The notes beneath the pieces are model-generated. The model was given only the letters and a program-made list of their open reading frames with translations. It was not told the DNA's origin and did not search any database. Made by a program: the position numbers and the translations under genes. Positions 17,778 to 26,952 of a DNA stretch of 64,000 bases are shown here, piece after piece. Each line of letters starts with the position of its first letter. The first letter of the stretch is position 1. The DNA is from Flammeovirga sp. EKP202 (GTDB lineage Bacteria > Bacteroidota > Bacteroidia > Cytophagales > Flammeovirgaceae): contig NZ_JACVVP010000008.1 of assembly GCF_014534745.1 (NCBI RefSeq), positions 152,853-216,852 on the forward strand, written 5' to 3'.

Positions 17778-18041
17778 TTACCAGTTTACATCAACACAAT
17801 ATTCGTTACCCTCACAACCTCCAAATTCAAAATCCATTTCAGATTCTTCAAAGTATTTTGTAAGGACTTCCATTAGTTTAGCTGATTCCATTAATTGTAG
17901 CTCTTTTTTTCCATTAGGAGACAAAATAGCAACTTCAAGACTTTGAGAAGAGATATTCTTTTGAAAATGTAGACATTGTTTTTCGAGATCTTCTATTAAG
18001 GATACTAAATCTGCACCGTAAGCATTGAAATTTCTTCTCAT
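17778..18041 (-). CDS. hypothetical small protein
   Basis: An 87-residue soluble, acidic protein. The first two thirds look helical (LVSLIEDLEKQCLHFQKNI and LMESAKLMEVLTKYFEESE); the tail FEFGGCEGNEYCVDVNW carries two Cys. No family recognised. It lies alone between the response regulator and the DUF1800 gene with AT-rich gaps of about 160 and 212 bases on either side. A competing plus-strand reading frame over the same bases has no supporting start context. Confidence 0.5.
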   Translation of the reverse strand: MRRNFNAYGADLVSLIEDLEKQCLHFQKNISSQSLEVAILSPNGKKELQLMESAKLMEVLTKYFEESEMDFEFGGCEGNEYCVDVNW

Positions 18042-18253
18042 TTCTATTCGAATTAATAAAAAATAACTTCTAATTTATTCAGATTTCAAATATACATTAT
18101 CTATGATTGACTGAAGATTAAAATATGAAAAAAAATAACTTTTAACTTAATTATTTAGTAGCTTGTAAAGACAATAAAAGCACACTTTAAGTCATTAGGT
18201 CTATTTTGAATTGAATGGGTTAATACGAATTAACTACTTATAATCACTATCTT

Positions 18254-19639
18254 ATGAATAAATCATATAAAAAGCTATTACACCTTTATTCCAGAGCTGG
18301 TTTTGGAATAAATCGTAAAAGAGCTGATGAACTACTCCAAACAAAAGATATTGTATCACCTCTTTTGGATCTATCAGAATTAAAACCATTAGAGATAGAT
18401 ATTCCACCTATTGAGGAAGTAATGCCTGCTTACTCAACCATGAAAATGATGTCTAAGGAAGATAGGCAAGAATCTAGGAAAATGAGTAGGGAATATACTC
18501 AAGAAGTGTTACTTGACTGGATTGATCAAATGCAGTCAGGTGGATGTGATTTGGCTGAAAAAATGGCCTTATTCTGGCACGGTCATTTTGCTTGTAGAAT
18601 CCAAGATCCATATATCGCACTTCAATACACTGATGCTTTACGACTAAAAGGTTTGGGTGATTTCAAATCTTTATTGCTAGAGGTTTCAAAGTCAAGAGCA
18701 ATGATTGATTATCTTCATTTGAAACAAAATAAGAAGAAGAGTCCAAATGAAGATTTTGCAAGAGAATTGTGTGAGCTATTTACTTTAGGGAGAGATAATG
18801 GCTATACAGAAGAAGATGTTAAAGAAATTGCCCGATGTTTTACAGGTTGGTTTTCTAATCAAAAGCTTGAGTTTGTCGTTTTGGCAAAAAGGCATGATAA
18901 AGGAGAGAAAACAGTTTTCGGTAAAACCGGTAATTTCAATGGCGAAGAGGTGATTGACTTTATTTTAGAGAAAAAAGAGTGTGCTTATTTTATCTCATCT
19001 AAGATATACAGATATTTCGTTAACCCGGTTCCGGATGAAAAACGAGTAAGAGAAGTAGCTGAAAAAATGTATTCTTATGACTATGATATTGGAAAAACGA
19101 TGGCTTACATTTTTAATTCTTCATGGTTTTATCAAGACAAAAATATAGGAGTCAAAATCAAGAGTCCTATAGAGTTAATGGTCACTTTGAAGAAACAATT
19201 TGATTTGACTCCTAAAAATCAGAAATCATGGATGATCATTCAGCGTAATTTAGATCAGGTACTTTATAATCCTCCTAACGTTGCGGGGTGGCCAGGAGAT
19301 AAGAGTTGGATTGATGCTTCCAGATTAGCACAACGCTTAAGGTTACCTTCGGTACTTTTGAATAATGGTCAGATACCATTGGCTTACAAAGAAGATTATG
19401 ACAAAGACCCAATGGAAAACAAAAGAAGAAACAAACAATACCGAAAGTTTCAATGTGACATTGATTGGGGAAATATTGAAAAACTCCATTATACAGATAA
19501 AAAATGCTCTTTAGTCGAATTGATGATTAGAGGAAAACTTTCTGAAGAAGGGCAAAAGTACCTCTCGGAAAATCAATTGACAGATTTTAAAGATCAAATG
19601 ATACAAATTCTGTCCTTACCTGAATATCAACTTTGTTAA
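18254..19639 (+). CDS. DUF1800 domain protein
   Basis: A 461-residue protein of the DUF1800 family. Hallmarks are the opening HLYSRAGFGINRKRADEL, MALFWHGHFACR near residue 112, ARELCELFTLGRDNGYTEEDVKEIARCFTGW represented by ARELCELFTLG and EIARCFTGW, and PPNVAGWPGDKSWID. The family is nearly always encoded directly before a DUF1501 protein, as here (11 bases apart). There is no signal peptide in this member. Biochemical function is not established; co-occurrence with DUF1501 in Bacteroidota and Planctomycetota suggests a shared, possibly cell-surface, process. Confidence 0.88.
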   Translation: MNKSYKKLLHLYSRAGFGINRKRADELLQTKDIVSPLLDLSELKPLEIDIPPIEEVMPAYSTMKMMSKEDRQESRKMSREYTQEVLLDWIDQMQSGGCDLAEKMALFWHGHFACRIQDPYIALQYTDALRLKGLGDFKSLLLEVSKSRAMIDYLHLKQNKKKSPNEDFARELCELFTLGRDNGYTEEDVKEIARCFTGWFSNQKLEFVVLAKRHDKGEKTVFGKTGNFNGEEVIDFILEKKECAYFISSKIYRYFVNPVPDEKRVREVAEKMYSYDYDIGKTMAYIFNSSWFYQDKNIGVKIKSPIELMVTLKKQFDLTPKNQKSWMIIQRNLDQVLYNPPNVAGWPGDKSWIDASRLAQRLRLPSVLLNNGQIPLAYKEDYDKDPMENKRRNKQYRKFQCDIDWGNIEKLHYTDKKCSLVELMIRGKLSEEGQKYLSENQLTDFKDQMIQILSLPEYQLC

Positions 19640-19650
19640 TTATTACGACT

Positions 19651-20841
19651 ATGAAAAGAAGAGATTTTATCAAAAATGCCTCGTTTTTAACGGCAGGCAC
19701 CATGTTCACTCCACTTTTTTTACAGCAAACTCTTGGAAAGAACACGGATCCATTTGAAGGGAAAAGAGTAGTGATCATTCAGTTTTCTGGAGGGAATGAT
19801 GGCTTAAATACTATTGTACCCTACTTGGATGATTTATACCACAAAGCAAGACCAACTTTATCCTTTAAAGAATCTGAAGTTTTTAAATTGGACAATGATT
19901 TAGGGATAAATGGGAACATGAAAGGTATTGCTGAACTATACGATAAAGGATATGTGTCAGTAATCAATAATGTAGGTTATCCCAATCCAAATCGTTCTCA
20001 TTTTAGAAGTATGGATATCTGGCATACAGCTTCTGATAGTAATGAATATATACAAACGGGTTGGCTTGGTAGATATTTAGATTCTTATTGTAAAAGCGTT
20101 GATTCAGTAATTGAATATGACAATACACTTTCATTAGCATTAAAAGGGGCGAACATGAAAGGTGTAGCAGTGGATCAACCTTATACTTTTTATAATAGTC
20201 TGAAAGTAGATCAATTTGATAAACTAGCGAAAGGAGCAAGCAAAGAGACTCTGGATGAAAATAATAAAGGTTACCTCTATAAAACCCTTGCAGAAGCAAG
20301 TCAGTCTGCTGAATATATCTATGAAAAAAGTAGGATTTACAAATCAGATGTACATTTTCCTAATTCTTATTTGGGTAAAAGCTTAAAGAGTATTTCTGAA
20401 CTCATTAAATCAGGTATTCATACGAAAGTCTTTTATGCTACAATGGGAGGTTTTGATACACATGTTAATCAAAAAAATTCTCAAAATCGACTTCTAAAGG
20501 ATTACTCTGATTCAGTAGCAGCTTTCGTAAAGGAACTTGAAAAAAGTGGAAATTTTGATGATACAATCATCATGACTTTTTCAGAATTTGGACGACGAGT
20601 AGCACAAAATGCTTCACAAGGAACTGATCATGGAGCCGCTAATAATGTATTTTTAATTGGCAAAAATTTGAAATCAAAAGGCATTGTAAATGAAAATCCT
20701 GATCTATTTAATTTACATCAAGGTGATCTAATTTATTCTGTTGATTTTAGAAGTATTTATGCTGACCTTTTAGATAATTGGTTGAATGTTAGTAGTTCAG
20801 AAATTTTGTCAAAAAAGATTAATACTTTGAGATTGGTTTAA
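19651..20841 (+). CDS. DUF1501 domain protein, Tat-type leader
   Basis: A 396-residue protein starting at ATG 19651 (MKRRDFIKNASFLTAG), which gives a twin-arginine-like leader; a TTG start at 19633 would only add seven residues. The body has the DUF1501 pattern: VVIIQFSGGNDGLNTIVPY, NVGYPNPNRSHFRSMDIWHTA represented by RSHFRSMDIWHT, GWLGRYLD, ATMGGFDTHVNQ and TFSEFGRRVAQNASQGTDHGAANNV represented by FSEFGRR and GTDHGAA. The fold belongs to the alkaline-phosphatase/sulfatase superfamily. It forms a two-gene unit with the DUF1800 protein. Substrate unknown. Confidence 0.88.
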   Translation: MKRRDFIKNASFLTAGTMFTPLFLQQTLGKNTDPFEGKRVVIIQFSGGNDGLNTIVPYLDDLYHKARPTLSFKESEVFKLDNDLGINGNMKGIAELYDKGYVSVINNVGYPNPNRSHFRSMDIWHTASDSNEYIQTGWLGRYLDSYCKSVDSVIEYDNTLSLALKGANMKGVAVDQPYTFYNSLKVDQFDKLAKGASKETLDENNKGYLYKTLAEASQSAEYIYEKSRIYKSDVHFPNSYLGKSLKSISELIKSGIHTKVFYATMGGFDTHVNQKNSQNRLLKDYSDSVAAFVKELEKSGNFDDTIIMTFSEFGRRVAQNASQGTDHGAANNVFLIGKNLKSKGIVNENPDLFNLHQGDLIYSVDFRSIYADLLDNWLNVSSSEILSKKINTLRLV

Positions 20842-20911
20842 GTGATTTATTGTTCATTTATGAAAATATTAGTTATTTGTAAAACATTTGCTAACAGCTA
20901 TGATTCAAAAT

Positions 20912-21598
20912 ATGAATTTCAAAAAACAATATTACATATCGCTTTTAGTTTTGGTATTTCTTTCCATTTTTGGTTGTGATGATGTCACAAATGTGAATGT
21001 AGAGAAAGATTTATCAACAGCAATTGAATTCAATGAATCCACTTTTGTACCGGACGTTAAAAAACGATTTGGTAATGACGTTGTATCTGTTGATGAGATC
21101 AAAATCAATAGTGATGCAGACGGTATTCTTCTAGAAGGAAAAGTAAAACTTGAAACTGGAAAAACAGAAGTCAGAACAGTGACGCTTTCTAATAAAGAAA
21201 TGGAGAAAATTGTAAAAAGCTTTACCAAAGAAGTAACATTAGACTTCAACTTGGATATTGAAGAGGAAGTTGATATTAATATTACACAATCTGATTCATC
21301 ACGTAATAAGGTCATTAAAATTAAAAAAACGGGTGAAACGGCAGAGGAAAAACATGATCAACTTTTTAAATCTGAGATAGAAAAAGCAGTTGCAGATGAA
21401 CACAACAGAAAGGTGCGAAATATTAATTCGATGAATGTTTCAATCGATGACGATAAGACGTATATAGAAGCAGACGTTACGCTCGAGAATGGGGAAACCA
21501 TAAAGCAAGTGATCGAAAGAAATTCTGATGATGAGTTTAAGATGCAAGAGGGGAACAATGAAATCAAAATTAAAATGATTGAAATCGAAGAGAAATAA
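20912..21598 (+). CDS. hypothetical lipoprotein with internal duplication
   Basis: A 228-residue protein from ATG 20912 (MNFKKQYYISLLVLVF), chosen because it gives a compact lipoprotein leader ending LSIFGC; the frame stays open upstream to 20888. The mature part has two similar halves: a helix, then GILLEGKVKLETGKTEVRTV in the first and YIEADVTLENGETIKQVIE in the second, each followed by a short beta strand. This suggests two copies of a small alpha/beta domain. The lipobox Cys is followed by DD. It follows the DUF1501 gene by 70 bases and may be in the same unit. No family recognised. Confidence 0.62.
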   Translation: MNFKKQYYISLLVLVFLSIFGCDDVTNVNVEKDLSTAIEFNESTFVPDVKKRFGNDVVSVDEIKINSDADGILLEGKVKLETGKTEVRTVTLSNKEMEKIVKSFTKEVTLDFNLDIEEEVDINITQSDSSRNKVIKIKKTGETAEEKHDQLFKSEIEKAVADEHNRKVRNINSMNVSIDDDKTYIEADVTLENGETIKQVIERNSDDEFKMQEGNNEIKIKMIEIEEK

Positions 21599-21617
21599 AC
21601 ATTTAAAATATAAAAAC

Positions 21618-21659
21618 AAAGAGGTGGTTTTCATGACAATTGAAGGCTACCTTTTTTTG
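21618..21659 (+). terminator. probable terminator after the duplicated lipoprotein
   Basis: AAAGAGGT and ACCTTTTT arms, with a G-C closing pair and one wobble, enclose about 22 bases, followed by TTT. Moderately convincing. Confidence 0.5.
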
Positions 21660-21773
21660 TGAGAATTTTTGAATAATGAAACACAATAAACTTTTATCCC
21701 CCTAATAAGTTTAATTGTGCCGTAGAATTGACTACTTTTATAAAAAAAAGAATTAACAGATTAAAGAAACCCT

Positions 21774-23999
21774 ATGTTTAGAAAGATACAATCAAGTATA
21801 TTTTCTTATTTTTTTACAATAGTAGTTCTAGCCCTTTTTGTATTAGTTGTTGTTGTAAATAGTATTTTAACTCGTTTTGAGAACAAAGCCGTAGAGGAGA
21901 GGTTGGAAGATGTAACACTTGCTATCGCTGATTACCTTGATAAAACAGTCAGTAGTGAAGTGAAAACGGCGTATTTACTTTCTGAGACACTATCTGCTGA
22001 TCATATTGATGAAATAGAACAACGTTTTTCAAGCTATACTGATAAAAAGCGATCAAAAAAAGAATGGGAGAAAATCAAATCATCTTCGTTCTATCAACAA
22101 TCCAATAATGATTCATTACAATCGATCATTCAGTATGAGCTGAATAAAACTTCAGATCATAAGAAAAAGGATGTTAATGAATTAGTAATACAACTACATC
22201 ATTTTCAAAAAATCGCAGCTGTAGAAGAGGTTATTTTATTAAATAAAGAGAGAATAATTGCGTCCTCTAACAGAAAAGAATTGATAGGTAAACCAACGAA
22301 TGGAGAAGGTTTAGAAGCATTGAATTTAAAGCGTAATATCAAGCTGTTAGATCAGCAGAACTATCAATGGATTGATTTGGTAAATTACCTGAATATAGGG
22401 AAAAGAATATTTTTGCTTTCTAAAATTCCTAACACAACTTCAGAAAGTTATTACCTGCTTTATGTTTATGATGCCAATCAATGGAACCTTAATGCTCAAT
22501 TAAGTAACGTTGAAGCGTCGGAAACAGTAGATATTTATCTTATTGGAAAAGACGGTAAATTAAGAACTTCTATTAGGTCATTTAATCAAAATCCTAGCGA
22601 AGTGCTTCTAAGACTTTCACAACAAGGGGTTGCTGAAAGTGAATTGGGAAAGGCAAAGAAAAACAATTCAATCATTGGTCTATTACAAGTGCCTGAAGAA
22701 ATTACAGCAGCGAGTAATAATAATATTATAAGTTTATCCGAGGGTGTTTCTGTCAATGGAATGAATGCGATATTTATGACACATTGGCTGAAAAGTGAGG
22801 GAATTGATTGGAGAGTGGTAGTTGAATGGGGAAAAGATGAGGCTTTTGCTCAATGGTACAAAGTGAGATTTTACATTAATGCTTTACTTTTTGTCATCGG
22901 AATTTTCTTTTTACTCGGTGTGATTTACGGTGGTAGAAGATTAGCGAAACCTATTTATGCTTTAAAAAATGCATTGGATGAATTAGCAGATCAACCGTTG
23001 ACCTTTAATTATATGAACTTTTCTGAGAAGGGAATTTCCAATGATATGCTTCAAAAGATGGATGTTGTTGGGAGTGAGGTGAAGAGGCTTCATGAGTTAC
23101 AAAGAGAAATGGAAAAGAAACTCTCAGAAAGTTCAAATATTGTAACCCAACAGCATAAGAAGAATGAATCACTTTCTTCAAAAGAGCAGAGTCTGATTGC
23201 TGACAATCAAAAGCTCTCGCTTCAAATAAAAGACTTAGAACAGGAAATAGATGCTCATTATAAAGCAGTAAAGAAGATCCTGAAACTAGGAATGTATGAT
23301 AGCAGTCTTTATCATTTATCGCTAGAGAATCATTTTCATATCCATAAAGCAAAAGAAGAGATTTCAGGTGACTTTATCTGTACTTACGAAAGAGACAGCA
23401 GAGTTTTCTTTTTCTTAGGAGATACGGGTAAAGACAGTATAAAAGCAGCCTTGAGTAGAATGGTCATTACTTCAATCATCAATGAAGTTGTGAACGTAAA
23501 ACGATTGGCTTCAGCGAGCCGTATTCTTGAAACCATTAATAAGAATGTATTCGAGCTTACAAAATCAGAAGATCTAATTTTCAATGATGGATTAAAGCTT
23601 TCGGTTTGTGTTTGGGATCGACAAAAACAAATGGTAGAATTCTCTGGGTTGAATCAATCTGTATTTGTGATCCGCGATGAAAACTTTGAAGAATTAATTG
23701 GAGATGAGTTGACGACTAATGCTAGTAATTCCGAAAGTCAGTTTATAGCAAATACACATTATATTCCATTAAACAGAGTCAAGAATGTTGAGCTTTACTT
23801 ATTCTCAGATGGAGTAATTTATCAAAATAACAGCGAGCAAGCTCCTTTTACCCAGAAGAGACTTAAAGAGTTATTGATTGATGTTCATTCAGAAGAATTA
23901 AACGTTCAGAAAGAATATATAGAAAAGACATTTATAGAATGGAAGGGCGATCATCCACAAAATGATGACGCTTCAATTTTAGGGATCAAACTAATTTAA
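21774..23999 (+). CDS. membrane sensor with PP2C/SpoIIE-type phosphatase domain
   Basis: A 741-residue protein. One helix at about 12-32, a 330-residue extracellular sensor region, and a second helix at about 366-388 (NALLFVIGIFFLLGVIYG), then a HAMP-like linker (RLAKPIYALKNALDEL) and a coiled coil at roughly 430-500. The last 220 residues resemble the SpoIIE/PP2C serine phosphatase domain but are divergent: SGDFI at about 530 replaces GGDYYD, GDTGKDSIKAALSRM replaces GDxxGHGxxAAL, and LFSDGV (about 679) and NDDASILGIKL (about 728) keep the metal-site Asp residues. Such proteins usually dephosphorylate anti-sigma antagonists. A histidine kinase gene follows, after a terminator. Activity despite the changed motifs is an inference. 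Confidence 0.78.
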   Translation: MFRKIQSSIFSYFFTIVVLALFVLVVVVNSILTRFENKAVEERLEDVTLAIADYLDKTVSSEVKTAYLLSETLSADHIDEIEQRFSSYTDKKRSKKEWEKIKSSSFYQQSNNDSLQSIIQYELNKTSDHKKKDVNELVIQLHHFQKIAAVEEVILLNKERIIASSNRKELIGKPTNGEGLEALNLKRNIKLLDQQNYQWIDLVNYLNIGKRIFLLSKIPNTTSESYYLLYVYDANQWNLNAQLSNVEASETVDIYLIGKDGKLRTSIRSFNQNPSEVLLRLSQQGVAESELGKAKKNNSIIGLLQVPEEITAASNNNIISLSEGVSVNGMNAIFMTHWLKSEGIDWRVVVEWGKDEAFAQWYKVRFYINALLFVIGIFFLLGVIYGGRRLAKPIYALKNALDELADQPLTFNYMNFSEKGISNDMLQKMDVVGSEVKRLHELQREMEKKLSESSNIVTQQHKKNESLSSKEQSLIADNQKLSLQIKDLEQEIDAHYKAVKKILKLGMYDSSLYHLSLENHFHIHKAKEEISGDFICTYERDSRVFFFLGDTGKDSIKAALSRMVITSIINEVVNVKRLASASRILETINKNVFELTKSEDLIFNDGLKLSVCVWDRQKQMVEFSGLNQSVFVIRDENFEELIGDELTTNASNSESQFIANTHYIPLNRVKNVELYLFSDGVIYQNNSEQAPFTQKRLKELLIDVHSEELNVQKEYIEKTFIEWKGDHPQNDDASILGIKLI

Positions 24000-24014
24000 A
24001 TTTTCCCGAGTGAT

Positions 24015-24078
24015 AAATAGAAGGTATAGGTCTGTTGATAAACGCCAAACATGATCTATATCTTCTATTTTCTTTTGT
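24015..24078 (+). terminator. terminator after the phosphatase gene
   Basis: AAATAGAAG/CTTCTATTT and TATAG/CTATA arms, joined by wobble pairs, form a long stem ending in TTTTCTTTT. Confidence 0.7.
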
Positions 24079-24145
24079 AAAGCCTTGAAATTGGTAATGG
24101 TAAGAATATTAATTATCTTGGAATAAAGTAGACTAACTTAAGATT

Positions 24146-25999
24146 ATGAATAATGGAAGTTTAAGAGGCCGAATTCTTACTGTGTTTATCTCCTTTTCAG
24201 TATTATTTAGCTGCATATCATTTATTACTTATAAATATATTCATAGAAGTGAAGAACTCGATCAAGTGAAAGCATGGTTAATGCACTTGGAGGTTAGTGT
24301 TTTGGATTTAATAAAAAGAGATGCTACTGATATCTCAAACGACCTTTCTTCAAACTATTACAATGAAACATCATTAAATGATTTTATCAATAAAAGGAGT
24401 AATAGAGTACATCTTGTATCGGTAAGTATTGATAAGTTGCTCAATCATGAACAAATAAAAGATTGGGAATTAGAACCACATTTAATGTTTATTGACAGCC
24501 TAATTGATCGCTATAATGATCAAGTAGTTAATCTTATGCAAGCTAAAAAAGATTTAGGCTCGGATACAACTGGTTTGTACGGTCAAATGTATCAGAATGC
24601 TACGATCTTAAGTCAGCTTAATAACATAGAGCACATGAGATTGTTCGATCAAATGCAGCTGAATGGAATGAAATACTTGCTGGATCCAAAGACCTCTTTT
24701 GTTTTAGAGATCAATAAGTCCGCCGGGCAGTTACAGCAAGAACTTGAAATGTACCCTGCTAAAAATAAGTTTCTGATAGAGGCTGTAGATGATTATCTCT
24801 CGGCCTACAATGAGATTGTATTGATCTATTATAAGTTAGGGAAAAGTAATAATGAAGGTCTAAAAGGAAAGTTAAATAGTACGGCTTCTTATATAGAGTC
24901 AGAATTTGATTCTTTAGGGACAGAGGTGTCTCGACGATTTATCTCTTTAATGTGGAAAGTAAAACTTTCTTATTTACTGGTTTCTTTAGCGGCTGTTTTA
25001 TTTACAGTTATCATTGGATATTATACCGCTTCACGCGTTTCAATGCCAATTACTGTATTACAAGATAAGACAAGAAGAATTATTGAAAACGGTTATGTGG
25101 CAAAGGGAGATGATGTTGATTTTAAAGAATTAAGAAAACCGACCAGAGAAGTGGCAGCATTGGCAGATTCGTTTCAGGAAATGTATGAGATGATCCAAAA
25201 TCAGTTTGCGGAACTTGAACAGGGTAATCGAAAATTAAAAAGTTCTAAGAAAAAGTTAATGGAGAGCAATAGAGTGAAGGATCAATTCTTCTCTATTATT
25301 TCTCATGACTTAAAAGGTCCCATCAACACTCAGATTGGTTTCTTAAAGTTATTGATGGAAAGATCTAATGCCTTTTCTCCTGATGAGATTCAAAGTCTTT
25401 CCAAAGACATGTTGAACTCTATGAAAAACATGATGGCTTTGATGGAAAACTTACTGTCTTGGTCTAGGTCTGCTTCTGACGCCATTAAATTTGATATCCA
25501 AAGACACAACATCACACAGGTCATCAATCGAAATCTCAGTTTATTACAACCTAATGCCATTGAAAAGAAGATTACATTACTTTCAGAAGTAGAAAGAGAT
25601 TTTCACGTGGAGATTGATAAAAATAGTATTGATTGTGTGATTAGAAACTTACTGTCTAATGCCCTGAAGTTTACATCAGCCAATGGGAAAGGGATTATAA
25701 GTATCTCAGCGATGGAAAGAGGAGGGAAGTTAGAAGTAACGATTACTGACAATGGAATTGGTATGTCTGAGGTAGAGTTGAAAAAGCTGATTGATCCAAT
25801 GGTACAGTTCTCAAAGAAAGGGACCGCAAGAGAGAAAGGTGTAGGATTGGGGATGATCTTAGTACAAGATTTTGTAAAAAGGAATAATGCGAAACTCTTT
25901 ATTGATTCCCAAGAGGGAGTAGGAACAAGGTGTACCGTTTTATTTGATCTAATAGCCGAAGAAGAAAATACAACTATAAAGCAAGAGCAGCTATCCTAA
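24146..25999 (+). CDS. membrane histidine kinase
   Basis: A 617-residue sensor kinase. Helix at about 12-30, an extracellular mostly helical region of about 240 residues, second helix at about 272-295 (SYLLVSLAAVLFTVIIGYYT), HAMP (SMPITVLQDKTRRIIENG) and a coiled coil. The phospho-acceptor His is in SIISHDLKGPI near 385. The ATPase domain has N box VIRNLLSNALKFT, G1 DNGIGMSE and G2 GVGLGMILVQDF. There is no receiver domain and no response regulator next to it. The helical bundle sensor resembles the ligand-free type seen in chemoreceptors. The stop codon lies in the loop of a hairpin shared with the convergent sua5 gene. Confidence 0.9.
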   Translation: MNNGSLRGRILTVFISFSVLFSCISFITYKYIHRSEELDQVKAWLMHLEVSVLDLIKRDATDISNDLSSNYYNETSLNDFINKRSNRVHLVSVSIDKLLNHEQIKDWELEPHLMFIDSLIDRYNDQVVNLMQAKKDLGSDTTGLYGQMYQNATILSQLNNIEHMRLFDQMQLNGMKYLLDPKTSFVLEINKSAGQLQQELEMYPAKNKFLIEAVDDYLSAYNEIVLIYYKLGKSNNEGLKGKLNSTASYIESEFDSLGTEVSRRFISLMWKVKLSYLLVSLAAVLFTVIIGYYTASRVSMPITVLQDKTRRIIENGYVAKGDDVDFKELRKPTREVAALADSFQEMYEMIQNQFAELEQGNRKLKSSKKKLMESNRVKDQFFSIISHDLKGPINTQIGFLKLLMERSNAFSPDEIQSLSKDMLNSMKNMMALMENLLSWSRSASDAIKFDIQRHNITQVINRNLSLLQPNAIEKKITLLSEVERDFHVEIDKNSIDCVIRNLLSNALKFTSANGKGIISISAMERGGKLEVTITDNGIGMSEVELKKLIDPMVQFSKKGTAREKGVGLGMILVQDFVKRNNAKLFIDSQEGVGTRCTVLFDLIAEEENTTIKQEQLS

Positions 26000-26014
26000 G
26001 GATGCTGCTCTTTT
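25985..26014. terminator. hairpin spanning both stop codons of convergent genes
   Basis: GAGCAGC (25985-25991) pairs with GCTGCTC (26004-26010) and ATCC with GGAT, leaving loop TAA, which is the kinase stop. TTTT follows on the plus strand. It also contains the sua5 stop (complement of 25991-25993). Confidence 0.7.
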
Positions 26015-26950
26015 GATTCTATCATTAATCGCTCTACCCAAACTTTCTTCTGGCATCCATTCGCCAAGAATATATTGAGGGCCGAGTTGATCGATTTCTC
26101 TTAAATACTTAAACAAGTTTTGTGCAGCTTCTTTCAAATCACCTTCCTCTGAAAGCACAAATTGTTTTTCTTCAGGAAGTTCATCAAACTTTGTTTTTAA
26201 AGAAAGCGTGACAACGTCTTGCCCTTCATGCTCTTTTAATAGTGTTTTGATATCACCTAGTAAAAGAGTTGCATTTGGAGCATAGTGTCTGTGGAGCATT
26301 CCTGGTGCTTTAGGTTGAGAAGAGGATTGAGCATTTACCTTTACAGTGCCAATTACCTTTTCTATTTCTTCAACCGGAATACCACCTTTTCTGTAAATTG
26401 TAGGCTCACCATTTGGAAAACCAACGATAGTAGACTCTACCCCTACATTGCAAGCTCCTCCATCTAAAATATAAGGAATCAAATCCCCCAAACCATCTTG
26501 CACATGTTGTGCAGTAGTGGGGCTAATATATCCAAACTTGTTGGCACTTGGTGCAGCAACAGGAAAATCTAATGAGGCTAGAAGTGACAAAGTAAGTTCA
26601 TGATTTGGAACACGAACGGCTACGGTATCCAATCCACTTGTAATAAGATCGTGAATTTGATCTGACTTCGGTAAAACCATTGTCAAAGAGCCAGGCCAAA
26701 AAGCTGCGGCTAGTTTTTCAGCTTGGGGAGGCAATTCTGAAATATAAGGTTTTAGACGTTCTAATGAATTACTATGTACAATGAGTGGATCAAAACTAGG
26801 ACGTTCTTTTGCTTCAAAAATCATAGAAGCGGCCTTCTGATCTAAAGCATTTCCTGCAAGTCCATACACCGTTTCTGTAGGCAACCCAATCAGTTGACCA
26901 CTGTCTAATACCTCTTTTGCCTTCTCTATGGAATGATCAATTAAAGCCAT
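25991..26950 (-). CDS. sua5: L-threonylcarbamoyladenylate synthase, Sua5 type
   Basis: A 319-residue enzyme making threonylcarbamoyl-AMP from Thr, bicarbonate and ATP for the t6A37 tRNA modification. The YrdC-like catalytic domain has GLPTETVYGLAGNAL, AKERPSFDPLIVH, APSANKFGYISPTTAQHV, GVESTIVGF and IYRKGGIP. A linker (PGMLHRHYAPNATLLL) leads to a C-terminal Sua5 domain of about 100 residues, so it is the long Sua5 form rather than short TsaC. It overlaps the convergent kinase gene by nine bases and sits three bases after the next gene upstream in its own transcription order (a membrane protein gene). Confidence 0.93.
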   Translation of the reverse strand: MALIDHSIEKAKEVLDSGQLIGLPTETVYGLAGNALDQKAASMIFEAKERPSFDPLIVHSNSLERLKPYISELPPQAEKLAAAFWPGSLTMVLPKSDQIHDLITSGLDTVAVRVPNHELTLSLLASLDFPVAAPSANKFGYISPTTAQHVQDGLGDLIPYILDGGACNVGVESTIVGFPNGEPTIYRKGGIPVEEIEKVIGTVKVNAQSSSQPKAPGMLHRHYAPNATLLLGDIKTLLKEHEGQDVVTLSLKTKFDELPEEKQFVLSEEGDLKEAAQNLFKYLREIDQLGPQYILGEWMPEESLGRAINDRIKRAASLG

Positions 26951-26952
26951 TT

